This document shows positions 1 through 8,421 of a stretch of DNA of 64,000 bases, in pieces. A model generated the notes under the pieces. The model ran no database searches, was not told the DNA's origin, and saw only the letters and a list, made by a program, of their open reading frames with translations. The stretch is from Anaerohabitans sp964387285 (GTDB lineage Bacteria > Zhuqueibacterota > Zhuqueibacteria > Residuimicrobiales > Residuimicrobiaceae), in contig CAYLWO010000001.1 of NCBI GenBank assembly GCA_964387285.1, forward strand, positions 186,001-250,000, in the 5' to 3' direction. A program made the translations under genes and the position numbers. The first letter of the stretch is position 1; each line of letters opens with the position of its first letter.

Positions 1-98
1 CACACGGATCGTCGGAACAACGCATGCGCTGGTTTACCAAGGGTTTCAAAACCGGCGATTTGAATCAGGGAGATACTTTTTCCGCAGCCGCGCTCTAA
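1..98 (+). CDS. Neutral zinc metallopeptidase family protein, C-terminal fragment
   Basis: Reading from base 3 gives 31 codons and a TAA at 96-98; the gene begins left of the window. The visible end carries HGSSEQRMRWFTKGFKTGD and then a DTF near the stop. This matches the C-terminal pattern of the putative neutral zinc metallopeptidase family (YpfJ type), whose members end in a HG(S/T)xxQRxxWFxxGFxxGD...DTF tail. The catalytic HExxH would lie upstream and cannot be seen. The gene converges on the minus-strand UroD-like gene, with a palindrome at 137-183 between them. The family call rests on this short tail only. Confidence 0.55.
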   Translation, partial: HGSSEQRMRWFTKGFKTGDLNQGDTFSAAAL

Positions 99-136
99 CT
101 GTTTAATTCAGAAACCAGTGTATCTTGTCTCGCATA

Positions 137-183
137 TAGTTCCGCCTTTAGGCAGAGAAATTTCCGGCAGAAGCCGGCACTAC
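137..183. repeat. Imperfect nested palindrome between convergent genes
   Basis: An outer inverted repeat pairs about 138-156 with 162-181 (roughly 13 of 19 positions complementary), and each arm contains its own small hairpin (GCCTTTAGGC and CCGGCAGAAGCCGG). It lies 38 nt after the stop of the left plus-strand gene and 31 nt after the stop of the minus-strand gene at 215, so it could serve as a two-way terminator or mRNA 3'-end element. No clear T-run follows. The architecture resembles the element at 62933-62985. Confidence 0.5.
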
Positions 184-214
184 TTGCTGGAGCAACCCTC
201 ATTTACAGATGTTA

Positions 215-1255
215 TTACCAGCTATGCACCGTGTCCACCATAGCCAGAATATTTTCCAGCGGAGTGCCGGCTTGCACATTATGACAGGAACAACAGATAT
301 ACCCTTCGCGACCGGCGCCCAGACTCTCTAAACATAGGAGGGTTTCCTTCACCACCTCTTCAACCGTGCCGAAAGGCAGTGCGTGTTGATTGTCCACGCC
401 GCCGTGAAAAACCACCTGTTGCCCGAAATCCCGTTTCAGTGCTTTCATCTCCATGCCGGGACAGACATGTTGAATGGGATTGAGCACATCCACGCCGCAA
501 TCCAGCAGTTCTTTCATAACCGGCGCAAAACCGCCGTCGCTGTGATAAAAAACTTTGTATCCGTAATGATGCACCAACTCGCACCAGCGCCGTAAGCGCG
601 GTTGTAGATGCCGGCGCCAGGAATTGGGCGACATCATGATGCCGTTCTGTCCGCCTATATCATCACTGATGAAAACCAGATGCAGCGTATCTCCGGCCCT
701 GCTGAGAAAGCGATGCAGCATTTGGGTTTGCACGGCTTCAATACGATCCAGGGCAGCATCGACAAAATCCGGCATAATAGCCAGGTCCATCATAGCCTGT
801 TCGATGCCGCGCAATTGACAATATATTTCATAAAAAGAGACCCAGGGTCCGATCACGCAGAAATCCTGAGACGCATTTTTTGCGCAGGTCAAGGCGCCGG
901 CGTAATCAAAACGTTCCACATCAGGCCAATAGGGATATTCGTCGATTTCTTCAATATCGGTAAAATTGGCCATGGGCGGTTCAGTGAACTCTTCATAGTG
1001 AGCCATGCCGGCCTGAACATTTTTGAGTGGAACACCCCAGGTCGTGCGGCTCGAACCGTGGGGATTGTGGTAATCCATAAAATTCCAGACAATCTTATCC
1101 AGTCCCAATGCCTTCCACATGGCCGTTTCATCTTTGACCCTAAAATACTTTATCAACATTTCCACAACTTCGGGCGTGTGCCAAAGGTCAACCGGCATGC
1201 GGTCAACCGGTTGCCGGTTAAGCATCGCCAGGATGCGTTCTTTTGCCGTCATCAT
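215..1255 (-). CDS. Uroporphyrinogen decarboxylase / MtaA-CmuA-like family protein
   Basis: This 346-residue cytoplasmic TIM-barrel protein is of the UroD superfamily, which holds both heme-pathway decarboxylases and zinc methyltransferases such as MtaA and CmuA. It is not a canonical HemE. It shows HSDGG at 238-242, where methyltransferases have H-x-C, a HGGVD at 284-288 and a CCSCH cluster at 321-325 near the C-terminus that could supply metal ligands. The start ATG at 1255 follows an AGGAAAG Shine-Dalgarno and overlaps the stop of the upstream PQQ protein in an ATGA junction, so the two are translationally coupled. It is the last gene of the unit that starts at the TonB receptor at 8316. 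The reaction is unknown; one-carbon or methyl transfer is a guess from the family. Confidence 0.75.
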   Translation of the reverse strand: MMTAKERILAMLNRQPVDRMPVDLWHTPEVVEMLIKYFRVKDETAMWKALGLDKIVWNFMDYHNPHGSSRTTWGVPLKNVQAGMAHYEEFTEPPMANFTDIEEIDEYPYWPDVERFDYAGALTCAKNASQDFCVIGPWVSFYEIYCQLRGIEQAMMDLAIMPDFVDAALDRIEAVQTQMLHRFLSRAGDTLHLVFISDDIGGQNGIMMSPNSWRRHLQPRLRRWCELVHHYGYKVFYHSDGGFAPVMKELLDCGVDVLNPIQHVCPGMEMKALKRDFGQQVVFHGGVDNQHALPFGTVEEVVKETLLCLESLGAGREGYICCSCHNVQAGTPLENILAMVDTVHSW

Positions 1256-4200
1256 CGATCACTTTCCTGCTGTTGAATAATTTCAATCCCGCACAAAAGA
1301 GGGGGTGATTTGCAAAGAGCGGAAGCAGGCACGCATTCTATCGTTAAAGCCTGCTCTACCTTAATATCCGATATCGTTTTAACAATCGGCGTATGCAACT
1401 CTTTTGCTTCTGCTCTTATGTCAAAATTCTTCAAGGCGACAGAATCCTGCAGTAAAACATGAAACATCCGTTCGCCTGCACGGACATTTTCCAGTTCGCT
1501 AAAATACAGTTTTATCGTATAGAAAGTATTTTCCATTGGCGTACCGGATAAGAGAATTTCCATTCTTAATGGTCCGACGAAACCGGATGAGGCTATCCAC
1601 TCCGCGCCGGTGCGCTTTTGCGTCATGGCATGGCGCCGAATCCCACGCACGCGCGTGGAATCGTATTTGACCGGCAAATCCGGTGAAGGACCGCTGCGGC
1701 TGGGGAAATCAAGCCAGAGAGTCCCATCGGCAGCCAGGCGATCTCCCGGAGCATGCAGGTTCAACCCGATTCGTTTTACCGGCCGGCCGTTCCAGCTGTA
1801 ATTGTTGTTGGTCCAATACTCCAGTTCCGGCATGGTCACAAAAGCCAGGGATGTTTGGTTTTGATAAGAACATTGACAGGTGCGCGTATAATCCGGTGCG
1901 TTCAGCACGCCGTTGGCAGCGATAAGATTTGAGGTGCAGCCGGACTTGAAGCCGCCCAAATTTCCAGTGCCGCCGTCGTGCGCAAGGTCGTAAAAGCCTG
2001 CAGCGGCAGAACGAAAGGATAAGAAATGTTCCGCCGCGATATTATAGTTACAGCCGTGCGTTCTGGAATAGGACCAGGGGATTTCCTGACCGGTAATGGG
2101 ATCAACGCGTTGCCTGACGCGGCCGTCTGCAAGATAATAAGACGCATTGTCGGTGATGACCTGATCATGATAAAGAATGGGGGGATTGTTGTAGGCAATG
2201 CTCTTATCCCAGAGCACCGTTCCGTCAGCAGCGTTCAGCCAGCGCATGCGCTCGCCCTTTTCATCGACGATCATATCGCGGGAAGGGCGTGCAGCCAGCA
2301 ACAGGCCATCGTGTTCGCGGGAATAGCCGAGCCAGCTGCCGAAAACATCGTTCGTGCTTTCCCAAAGGATACGACCGGTTTCGATATCCAAACAGAGCAG
2401 ACGATAGTCGCCCGGCGTCGCCAAGCCTCTGCGTTGTCGCCGCTTTTCCAAGCCTAACGGCAGTTTGTCCAAACAGTACAGCCGGCCGTTGCCGGCGACA
2501 ATGGCGTTATGGAGAAAACCATATCGGGAATCAAGCGACCATTTAACAGAACCGGAATAACGATCCATTACCGTCAACGTTTTGCTGGCGGTATAATCAT
2601 ACTGACCGAATACGATAAATTTGGATAATTCCTTTTGTGTGAGGTTGGCCTTATCAGATTCGATCATGCGCAGATCGGGCTGTGCAGAATAGGGAATAAA
2701 ATCAAGACCAGCTATCAGGTTTGTTCCGTCCACTCCGATAAAACCCCACGAGCGGGATTGCTGTATATTTAAGTCAGGAATTGAAAAATACGCCACCGAA
2801 TCACCATTGACGATATTCAGAACCAGGCAACCGTTTTTTTGCACGATATAAATCCAATCCTTGGTCGCGATATAATTAGTGCCACGCGCATTAGCGCCCG
2901 GTATATGTTGCTGATTGCCGCTGGTGTTCAGAGCCGTGTGAGCGAACGTGTGGTCAAAATATTGTCCTGAGGTTGCCATATCAGGCAACATCCTTTTCCA
3001 TAACACACGACCCGTATAAACATCTCGCGCAGTCAGACAATCCATCCCTTCAATAATTAATCGGCCGTCCACCACCTGCTCCGGAGGACCATGACCATGT
3101 CTGGGTAGAACATCAAAATTGGAAACTCCGCCGAACCAAAGCACGCCCAAGGGCAATCGCACCAACTGGTCATCGGATTTGACTGTGTTGGCAATATCGC
3201 CATACTGATGCGTCCAGTCTGCAGCGCCGGGAAGCGCGCCGTTTTTGCTTATGACAACGCTGTGGGCGAATGTTTGAAATGAGAGCATGGGATCAGTTTG
3301 CTTCTCGATCAATCGTATGGCTTTTAGCTGATGTTCTTTGCCGGTTGACAAAAAAATTTTGCCGCCATAGGGTCTCGTTTCCCTTACCAATTTCGTCAAA
3401 ATGCTGTCCTGCTCGATGGGATCAAAAACCATGATCAGAGACGCCATATACGGGGGTGCAGAAAAATCATGCACACGGCCGGGCATGATATGGACACGGG
3501 AGGCAGATAGACCCCATTTGAGCAAATTTTTACGCATCTGATGAATCCTGGATGCTTCAGGCTCAACAACAATGAGATTCAATCGGGATTGCAACGCCAC
3601 GGCCGCAGCCAGTTCGATATCCGGTACTCGATACAGTAATGCATATCCGTCTGCAACCTGAGTTTGCTCCAGCAGAGAAACAGCCCATTCTCTATTTTTC
3701 TTATTAGGCTGTTTGGTTTCATCGCTGCCGATAATGTGAGCGGATCTTATGTCGCTGCCATAAGCCATGATTTTTCCATCCACAGTGACGACAAACAACA
3801 TGCCGTTTGCAGCTAATAGCCGGCCCACGCGACCTGGGATATTTTCCTGCCATAGCAATTCTAAACGACCATCCTTTTTAAGCGACAATGCGGATAGAAT
3901 GCCATCTCCCCCGGCATAAAAACGAGAACCGGATTTGATGAGATCACCACTGGCGTCTACCTGTACGGATTGCAGAATTTTTTTAGGATTAGCGGCTGAT
4001 CTGACAACAAGTGAATCTCCAGACATATAAAAGTATTGGTTGAAAAGAACCGGATATTTGCCCAAATTTCTGGCTATTATATCACCTTTTTCCATATCGA
4101 ACAAGTCGACATTACGCTGACGAGAATGGGTAAAAAAAATATCGCCGTCAGTACAAAGGAAGGCGCCGCCGGTCTTGTTAAATTCTCCAAAACGGTAATA

Positions 4201-4989
4201 AAGCTGTTGGCCGGTCTGCAGGTCAAAACAAGCCGGCGTGGAACGGCCGCCTGGAACCAGGAGATAAGGACCGTTAATGGCCATAGCGCCCTGCGGGGCA
4301 ACACCGGCAAAGGCGGGCGAAGTGTGCGGTTGTATCATATACTGTGAACCACATCCGTCATTCTGCCATTTAACCTCGCCGGTCCGGGCATCCAGGGCAT
4401 ATAAGTAGATACCCATAAACGGCCAAATGCCGGCGGAGAAATAAATAATGCCATCGCGAATCACGACGCCGCCGCGTGCCGGCCAAGAGGAAACAAGCCG
4501 TTTGTTTCCTAAAATGTTTCTGCAAGCCGGAGCGCCTTGAAATTTCCAGATCAGTTCACCCTTCTCTGCCGAAATACAATAGAGATGGCCGTCATCACTG
4601 GTGCAATAAATGCGGTTATTCCACCCGGCCGGCGGCAATCGCAGAGGGCCGTCTGTGAAAAATTCCCAATTGCATTTTCCCGAATGCAGGTCATATGCGG
4701 CAATTTTGTCCTGATCATTAAAACAGACATAAAGTGTTTGGCCGAGCACGATGGGCTCGAACACCGTATCCAAAGGCATGAGATCCTGATTCAACGAATC
4801 ATCCCATACCGTTTCACGAGCCGGGTATTGGCGGATCCACCGGCAATATAGCTGTTCGCCGAGTTCTTCGGTTCCAGCAGCCGTACGTCCTGCATCATAG
4901 CGCCACATGGGCCAATCATCTGCGATGAGTTGATGGCTGAAAGAGAACAGAAATGCAAAAAAGAAGAAAGCAGATTGGTTCTTTTTCAT
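1252..4989 (-). CDS. Secreted PQQ-like beta-propeller protein with degenerate methyltransferase-like insert
   Basis: The protein has 1245 residues with a signal peptide (about 1-23). PQQ/BamB-type propeller repeats run through 25-415 (blades such as LYVCF...IAAYDLHSGKCNWEF and HLYCISAEKGELIWKF) and resume from about 590 to 1040. Between them, at about 430-585, is a Rossmann-like segment resembling class I SAM methyltransferases (strand LIVVEPEA, helix, then RVHIMPG), but the glycine-rich motif I is replaced by YRVPDIEL, so catalysis is doubtful. After it comes ADWTHQYGD...PLGVLWFGG, typical of a PQQ-protein family I associate with Planctomycetes. The last 100 residues resemble a malectin-like sugar-binding sandwich. 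ATGA overlaps couple it to both neighbours. Binding of a cofactor or of sugar is not shown. Confidence 0.75.
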   Translation of the reverse strand: MKKNQSAFFFFAFLFSFSHQLIADDWPMWRYDAGRTAAGTEELGEQLYCRWIRQYPARETVWDDSLNQDLMPLDTVFEPIVLGQTLYVCFNDQDKIAAYDLHSGKCNWEFFTDGPLRLPPAGWNNRIYCTSDDGHLYCISAEKGELIWKFQGAPACRNILGNKRLVSSWPARGGVVIRDGIIYFSAGIWPFMGIYLYALDARTGEVKWQNDGCGSQYMIQPHTSPAFAGVAPQGAMAINGPYLLVPGGRSTPACFDLQTGQQLYYRFGEFNKTGGAFLCTDGDIFFTHSRQRNVDLFDMEKGDIIARNLGKYPVLFNQYFYMSGDSLVVRSAANPKKILQSVQVDASGDLIKSGSRFYAGGDGILSALSLKKDGRLELLWQENIPGRVGRLLAANGMLFVVTVDGKIMAYGSDIRSAHIIGSDETKQPNKKNREWAVSLLEQTQVADGYALLYRVPDIELAAAVALQSRLNLIVVEPEASRIHQMRKNLLKWGLSASRVHIMPGRVHDFSAPPYMASLIMVFDPIEQDSILTKLVRETRPYGGKIFLSTGKEHQLKAIRLIEKQTDPMLSFQTFAHSVVISKNGALPGAADWTHQYGDIANTVKSDDQLVRLPLGVLWFGGVSNFDVLPRHGHGPPEQVVDGRLIIEGMDCLTARDVYTGRVLWKRMLPDMATSGQYFDHTFAHTALNTSGNQQHIPGANARGTNYIATKDWIYIVQKNGCLVLNIVNGDSVAYFSIPDLNIQQSRSWGFIGVDGTNLIAGLDFIPYSAQPDLRMIESDKANLTQKELSKFIVFGQYDYTASKTLTVMDRYSGSVKWSLDSRYGFLHNAIVAGNGRLYCLDKLPLGLEKRRQRRGLATPGDYRLLCLDIETGRILWESTNDVFGSWLGYSREHDGLLLAARPSRDMIVDEKGERMRWLNAADGTVLWDKSIAYNNPPILYHDQVITDNASYYLADGRVRQRVDPITGQEIPWSYSRTHGCNYNIAAEHFLSFRSAAAGFYDLAHDGGTGNLGGFKSGCTSNLIAANGVLNAPDYTRTCQCSYQNQTSLAFVTMPELEYWTNNNYSWNGRPVKRIGLNLHAPGDRLAADGTLWLDFPSRSGPSPDLPVKYDSTRVRGIRRHAMTQKRTGAEWIASSGFVGPLRMEILLSGTPMENTFYTIKLYFSELENVRAGERMFHVLLQDSVALKNFDIRAEAKELHTPIVKTISDIKVEQALTIECVPASALCKSPPLLCGIEIIQQQESDR

Positions 4990-6116
4990 GAGTCCCTTTT
5001 ATTTTTTAAGATCAATACCAGACCAAATAGCACAATCAACACACTGAATCCAAAGACGATGGCCAAATTACGAATCATGGGCGTCTTGATCAGAGATTGC
5101 GGTGAAGACGCATGATAATCAGAGCTATCCGCACCTGGGTCTTCTTTAGGGAATAGCGAATGTTCCAGCAGCTTTTTTTGCTCAAGGTTGGAAATGACTC
5201 GGTTGCTGTCCAAGAAAGAGGATGGGATCGCGCGTCTGGCAGCATGACGGTCCGGCCTGATCACAGGTTTGGATTCTCTAACATTGAGCGGTGAAAACAA
5301 CCTGGTCCAATCCGCCGAAAGCAACAGATCATATCCCGGATTTAATCCTTTTACTTCACACGAACACCAACCGACAATGGCGCGACAGGCGTCTAAAATA
5401 GTATTTTCCCGGATTCCCTCCCCTACCAAAGCATAGAGAACGCGGCCGCGGCCGAACACGGGGAAAAGCATGGGCGCTTTCCAGGAATCAAGATCGGATT
5501 CCATACTGAGTAGGCAATCGATGAAAAATTTTTCCTCAGCAGAAGAACGATTGATTTCAATTTCGCTAAATGAGAAGGATTCATCGTTCCCGGTGTTAAG
5601 AATGGACCTCTCGGCGTTAATCTTTTGCAGAGTCTGGTGCAAAATCTGCTCGGCTTTTTGATCTGCAACTGCGTCTCCGCATTTCAACAATAGCCAAACT
5701 GCAGCATCGCCTTTTGACAGCTGCTCGATCAGGCTGGTGCGCGCCGGCGACTGAATGATCTGGTTTACATGGTCGCGGGTCAAAGGTCCGGACCACAAGA
5801 CTTGATTTACACCGCCATAGGGACCAGCAACCTGCATCCAGGGCAACGCGGATATCGCATGCTGTTCCATGAAGCTTTTACCGGCCGGCGAATCCGCACT
5901 GATTTTTCGCACTAGATAATTGGCCGATGAGGAAAGCAGCAAAGAATCATATGAGGATACAGAAATCGAGTCAGTGTGAAAAACCCACACAATCGTATAG
6001 TTGTCTGCCGGCCAATTGATCATGGCGTAACGACACACAGGTACATCGCACGGGCGAAGCGTTGTTATGCTGCCTAAAAGTCCGATAACAACAGCTATTC
6101 TGCAACACCGGATCAT
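4986..6116 (-). CDS. Conserved hypothetical protein, signal peptide plus C-terminal membrane anchor
   Basis: The protein has 376 residues from the ATG at 6116, which lies 4 nt after the upstream receptor's stop and behind an AAGAG box. An in-frame ATG at 6143 would add nine residues and overlap the receptor gene. It has a hydrophobic N-terminal segment ending near a CDVPVCRYAMINWPADNY motif, a long soluble part, and a single transmembrane helix at the very end (AIVFGFSVLIVLFGLVLIL) followed by KNKRDS. This topology puts the bulk outside the cytoplasm. The CDVPVCRYA motif recalls uncharacterised proteins of Planctomycetes. It sits between the receptor and the PQQ propeller protein, overlapping the latter by 4 nt. 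No function is recognised. Confidence 0.7.
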   Translation of the reverse strand: MIRCCRIAVVIGLLGSITTLRPCDVPVCRYAMINWPADNYTIVWVFHTDSISVSSYDSLLLSSSANYLVRKISADSPAGKSFMEQHAISALPWMQVAGPYGGVNQVLWSGPLTRDHVNQIIQSPARTSLIEQLSKGDAAVWLLLKCGDAVADQKAEQILHQTLQKINAERSILNTGNDESFSFSEIEINRSSAEEKFFIDCLLSMESDLDSWKAPMLFPVFGRGRVLYALVGEGIRENTILDACRAIVGWCSCEVKGLNPGYDLLLSADWTRLFSPLNVRESKPVIRPDRHAARRAIPSSFLDSNRVISNLEQKKLLEHSLFPKEDPGADSSDYHASSPQSLIKTPMIRNLAIVFGFSVLIVLFGLVLILKNKRDS

Positions 6117-6120
6117 ACTC

Positions 6121-8316
6121 TTATATAGCCGTATGAATGCCAAGATTAAATCTCCGTCCGAAATCCGGATACCCGATAGAGGTCGCGAAGCTTTCGTCTG
6201 TCAGGTTTCTGATTTCGAAAAATACCTGGGTTGATCGTTGCGTAAAAATATTCCGGGTTACTACGGCATCCAGGGAGATGAAATCACCCAATGGTTGCGG
6301 CGCCAGGGTCTTGCCGGATATCGTGGGCAGAAACTGGCTGCTTTTGAAATCAGACAAATACTTGGCGTACAGATGGCCGCCGAACCATTTTCCCGTGTAG
6401 CTGATACCAGCCGCAGCAATCCACTGCGGATATTCTTCATTTCTGGTCATGATGCCGTTTTGTTTGAATTTGGCAATCATCCGGGTTGCATTAAGAAACG
6501 AGTGCCAGTTATTCCACAAAACAGGCGATTTCCATTCTGTTTCAAGGCCGGTCTGAAATTGATCCCGGTTGAGGTATAATTCCATAATCCGATCGCCAAC
6601 AGCTTTTGTGGCGCCGCTCAACACAATGGCATTATTCTGTCGCGTGTAAAACAGGATCGCAGAAAAACGACCTAATTGCGAAAACGATTTTTGCAGGCCC
6701 AAATCGGCTTTTATTTGAGTTTCATTCAAGGGCTCGGTCAAATCAGCGGTTAATGTGCCCTGCCTGGGCTTGACCTGGCCCATGGCGGTATTCAAATGGC
6801 ACGACGCTGTTTCGGAAAAATAATACGCAAGACCGAGCGTGCTCATCAGCATCGGTCGTTGCCAGACATCGACGATCGGCGTCACCCTGGTCAATCCTTT
6901 TGTACTTTCATTAATACTGAAAGCGCCATACCGGTTTAAATGGGTTTTCTCTAAACGAACGCCGGCATCGACCGTAAGTCTGCCGAAATGATGTTCATCT
7001 ATCACCGTTCCGGAATATGTTTCCGTGTCACAGGCTTTACCGTAATAGAAACGTTTGCCGTTTGGCGCAATCCAATGATTGTAAAAAAGACCGAGGCGAA
7101 CGGTGTTGTTGCGAAAGGGCGATATGGCCTGAATCAGATTGACATTCCATTCACGATCCGCTTCAAGGTAGCTGCTGGTTTCGAGGGTCGTGGTGTTAAA
7201 AGTACGATAGTTGGGTTTGCGATCAGCATAGGATACTTTGAGCACTGTGGCGCCTTTATCAGCAAACCCGTAATAGCCGTCCATCGTAACCAAAAACGCT
7301 TTATAAGGATCATATTCTTCATGGACCAACCAATAACGCGAATCAGCCGGCGGTTCGGCCAGAAGGAATTGGCGATCAGCCTGAATATAAAATGCACTGG
7401 TCTGGATTTTACAATTGAGCCGTGGTTGCCACTTAAACTTGGTGAAAAAATTAGCGGTTTGCTCGGCTGCGTATTTGTTTTCAGGTCCTTTTGTTTTATA
7501 GAATCCTGCGCCAAGGCTATAGGAGATATTATTGATTTTATTGCCGTGAGAGAGATGAGAACGAAAAGAGTTGAATGATCCGTACTCTAGCTGACAATCG
7601 GTGTTACTCGATTGATAGTCTCTGGTTTTAAAATTAATCACGCCGGCCATGCTCGATAATCCGGTCAGCAGAATGGCGCTGGAGCGTACGATTTCAACGG
7701 ACTCTAAATCCTGCGCGGAAAAAAAATAGGGCAATTCCAGAAATTCTTTTTGCCAAACGCCGTCAACCGCATAGTCAGGATAAGGATAGCGTTGCCCACG
7801 GAAGGAAAACATCTGTTTAACCTTGCGACCACGGGTTTCTGTAACCGCACCGGGGGTAAAATTTAAAGCGTCGATCAGTGTTTTGGCTTTTTGCTCTCTG
7901 ATGTCCGGCGCTGCAATTACGGCAGTCGACAACGCCAGACCGGCGGATTTCAAGTCCACATTGGTCAGCACATCGCGATACGATTTTCTGGTAATGTACA
8001 GCGGTTGCATCGGCAACAGCACCGGTGCAAGTTTGATGTCAAGGAACATGTCCTTATTTTCATGCAAATGGATCGTCAGGGTGCGACTGCTGTAACCGAG
8101 AAAAGATACGCTTATTTCATGCCGCCCTGCGGACAGGGAGCGAATTTCAAACCGACCTTGATCATCGGTTATATTGCCGAGAGCGGTCCCGCGCACCGTC
8201 ACATTGGCGCCCCTGAGGGGAATTTGCGTTTGACTGTCGGTAACAATGCCGGTTACGGATTGCGCCATAGTAATTTTAGAGCATAAAACAAACAGGCAGA
8301 AAATTTTGTAAAACAT
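6121..8316 (-). CDS. TonB-dependent outer-membrane receptor (third copy, divergent)
   Basis: The protein has 731 residues from the ATG at 8316 (CAGGG box upstream, followed by a clean signal peptide MFYKIFCLFVLCSKITMAQ); an upstream in-frame ATG at 8337 is less likely. A carboxypeptidase-regulatory-like domain follows the signal (SVTGIVTDSQTQIPLRGANV...GRHEISVSFLGYSS). After it come a plug with FSFRGQRY, VDGVWQ and VEIVRSSA...GVINFKT, and a beta-barrel ending in RRFNLGIHTAI. No SusD partner is adjacent. It heads the unit with the unknown anchored protein, the PQQ protein and the UroD-like protein. It is shorter than and only distantly similar to the receptors at 48586 and 58892. The substrate is unknown. 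Confidence 0.88.
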   Translation of the reverse strand: MFYKIFCLFVLCSKITMAQSVTGIVTDSQTQIPLRGANVTVRGTALGNITDDQGRFEIRSLSAGRHEISVSFLGYSSRTLTIHLHENKDMFLDIKLAPVLLPMQPLYITRKSYRDVLTNVDLKSAGLALSTAVIAAPDIREQKAKTLIDALNFTPGAVTETRGRKVKQMFSFRGQRYPYPDYAVDGVWQKEFLELPYFFSAQDLESVEIVRSSAILLTGLSSMAGVINFKTRDYQSSNTDCQLEYGSFNSFRSHLSHGNKINNISYSLGAGFYKTKGPENKYAAEQTANFFTKFKWQPRLNCKIQTSAFYIQADRQFLLAEPPADSRYWLVHEEYDPYKAFLVTMDGYYGFADKGATVLKVSYADRKPNYRTFNTTTLETSSYLEADREWNVNLIQAISPFRNNTVRLGLFYNHWIAPNGKRFYYGKACDTETYSGTVIDEHHFGRLTVDAGVRLEKTHLNRYGAFSINESTKGLTRVTPIVDVWQRPMLMSTLGLAYYFSETASCHLNTAMGQVKPRQGTLTADLTEPLNETQIKADLGLQKSFSQLGRFSAILFYTRQNNAIVLSGATKAVGDRIMELYLNRDQFQTGLETEWKSPVLWNNWHSFLNATRMIAKFKQNGIMTRNEEYPQWIAAAGISYTGKWFGGHLYAKYLSDFKSSQFLPTISGKTLAPQPLGDFISLDAVVTRNIFTQRSTQVFFEIRNLTDESFATSIGYPDFGRRFNLGIHTAI

Positions 8317-8383
8317 GTGAGCCCTGTTATAATTCATTGTTTGATAAAGTAAAATGACTATTGATGCAGAGTTCGAATAACAA

Positions 8384-8412
8384 CCTTGCGAAGGTTTGCA
8401 ACCTTCGCAAGG
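8384..8412. repeat. Palindrome family copy 1 (CCTTGCGAAGGTT arms)
   Basis: Perfect 13-bp arms (8384-8396 and 8400-8412) are separated by TGC. Each arm is itself a near-palindrome (CCTT-GCG-AAGG). It starts 9 nt after the stop of the Gfo/Idh/MocA gene on the minus strand and precedes the receptor gene. The copy at 38510 is the same over a wider span (8381-8419 matches 38507-38545 with two loop differences), so more than the hairpin is conserved. On the transcribed strand it is followed by TTGTTATT, only weakly T-rich. It is probably a terminator or an mRNA 3'-end element. Confidence 0.75.
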
Positions 8413-8421
8413 ATAATGCCG

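Noticed and set aside
8384..8412. Palindromes considered as CRISPR repeats
   Set aside because: The copies are tens of kilobases apart with no spacer array, and no cas gene is present.
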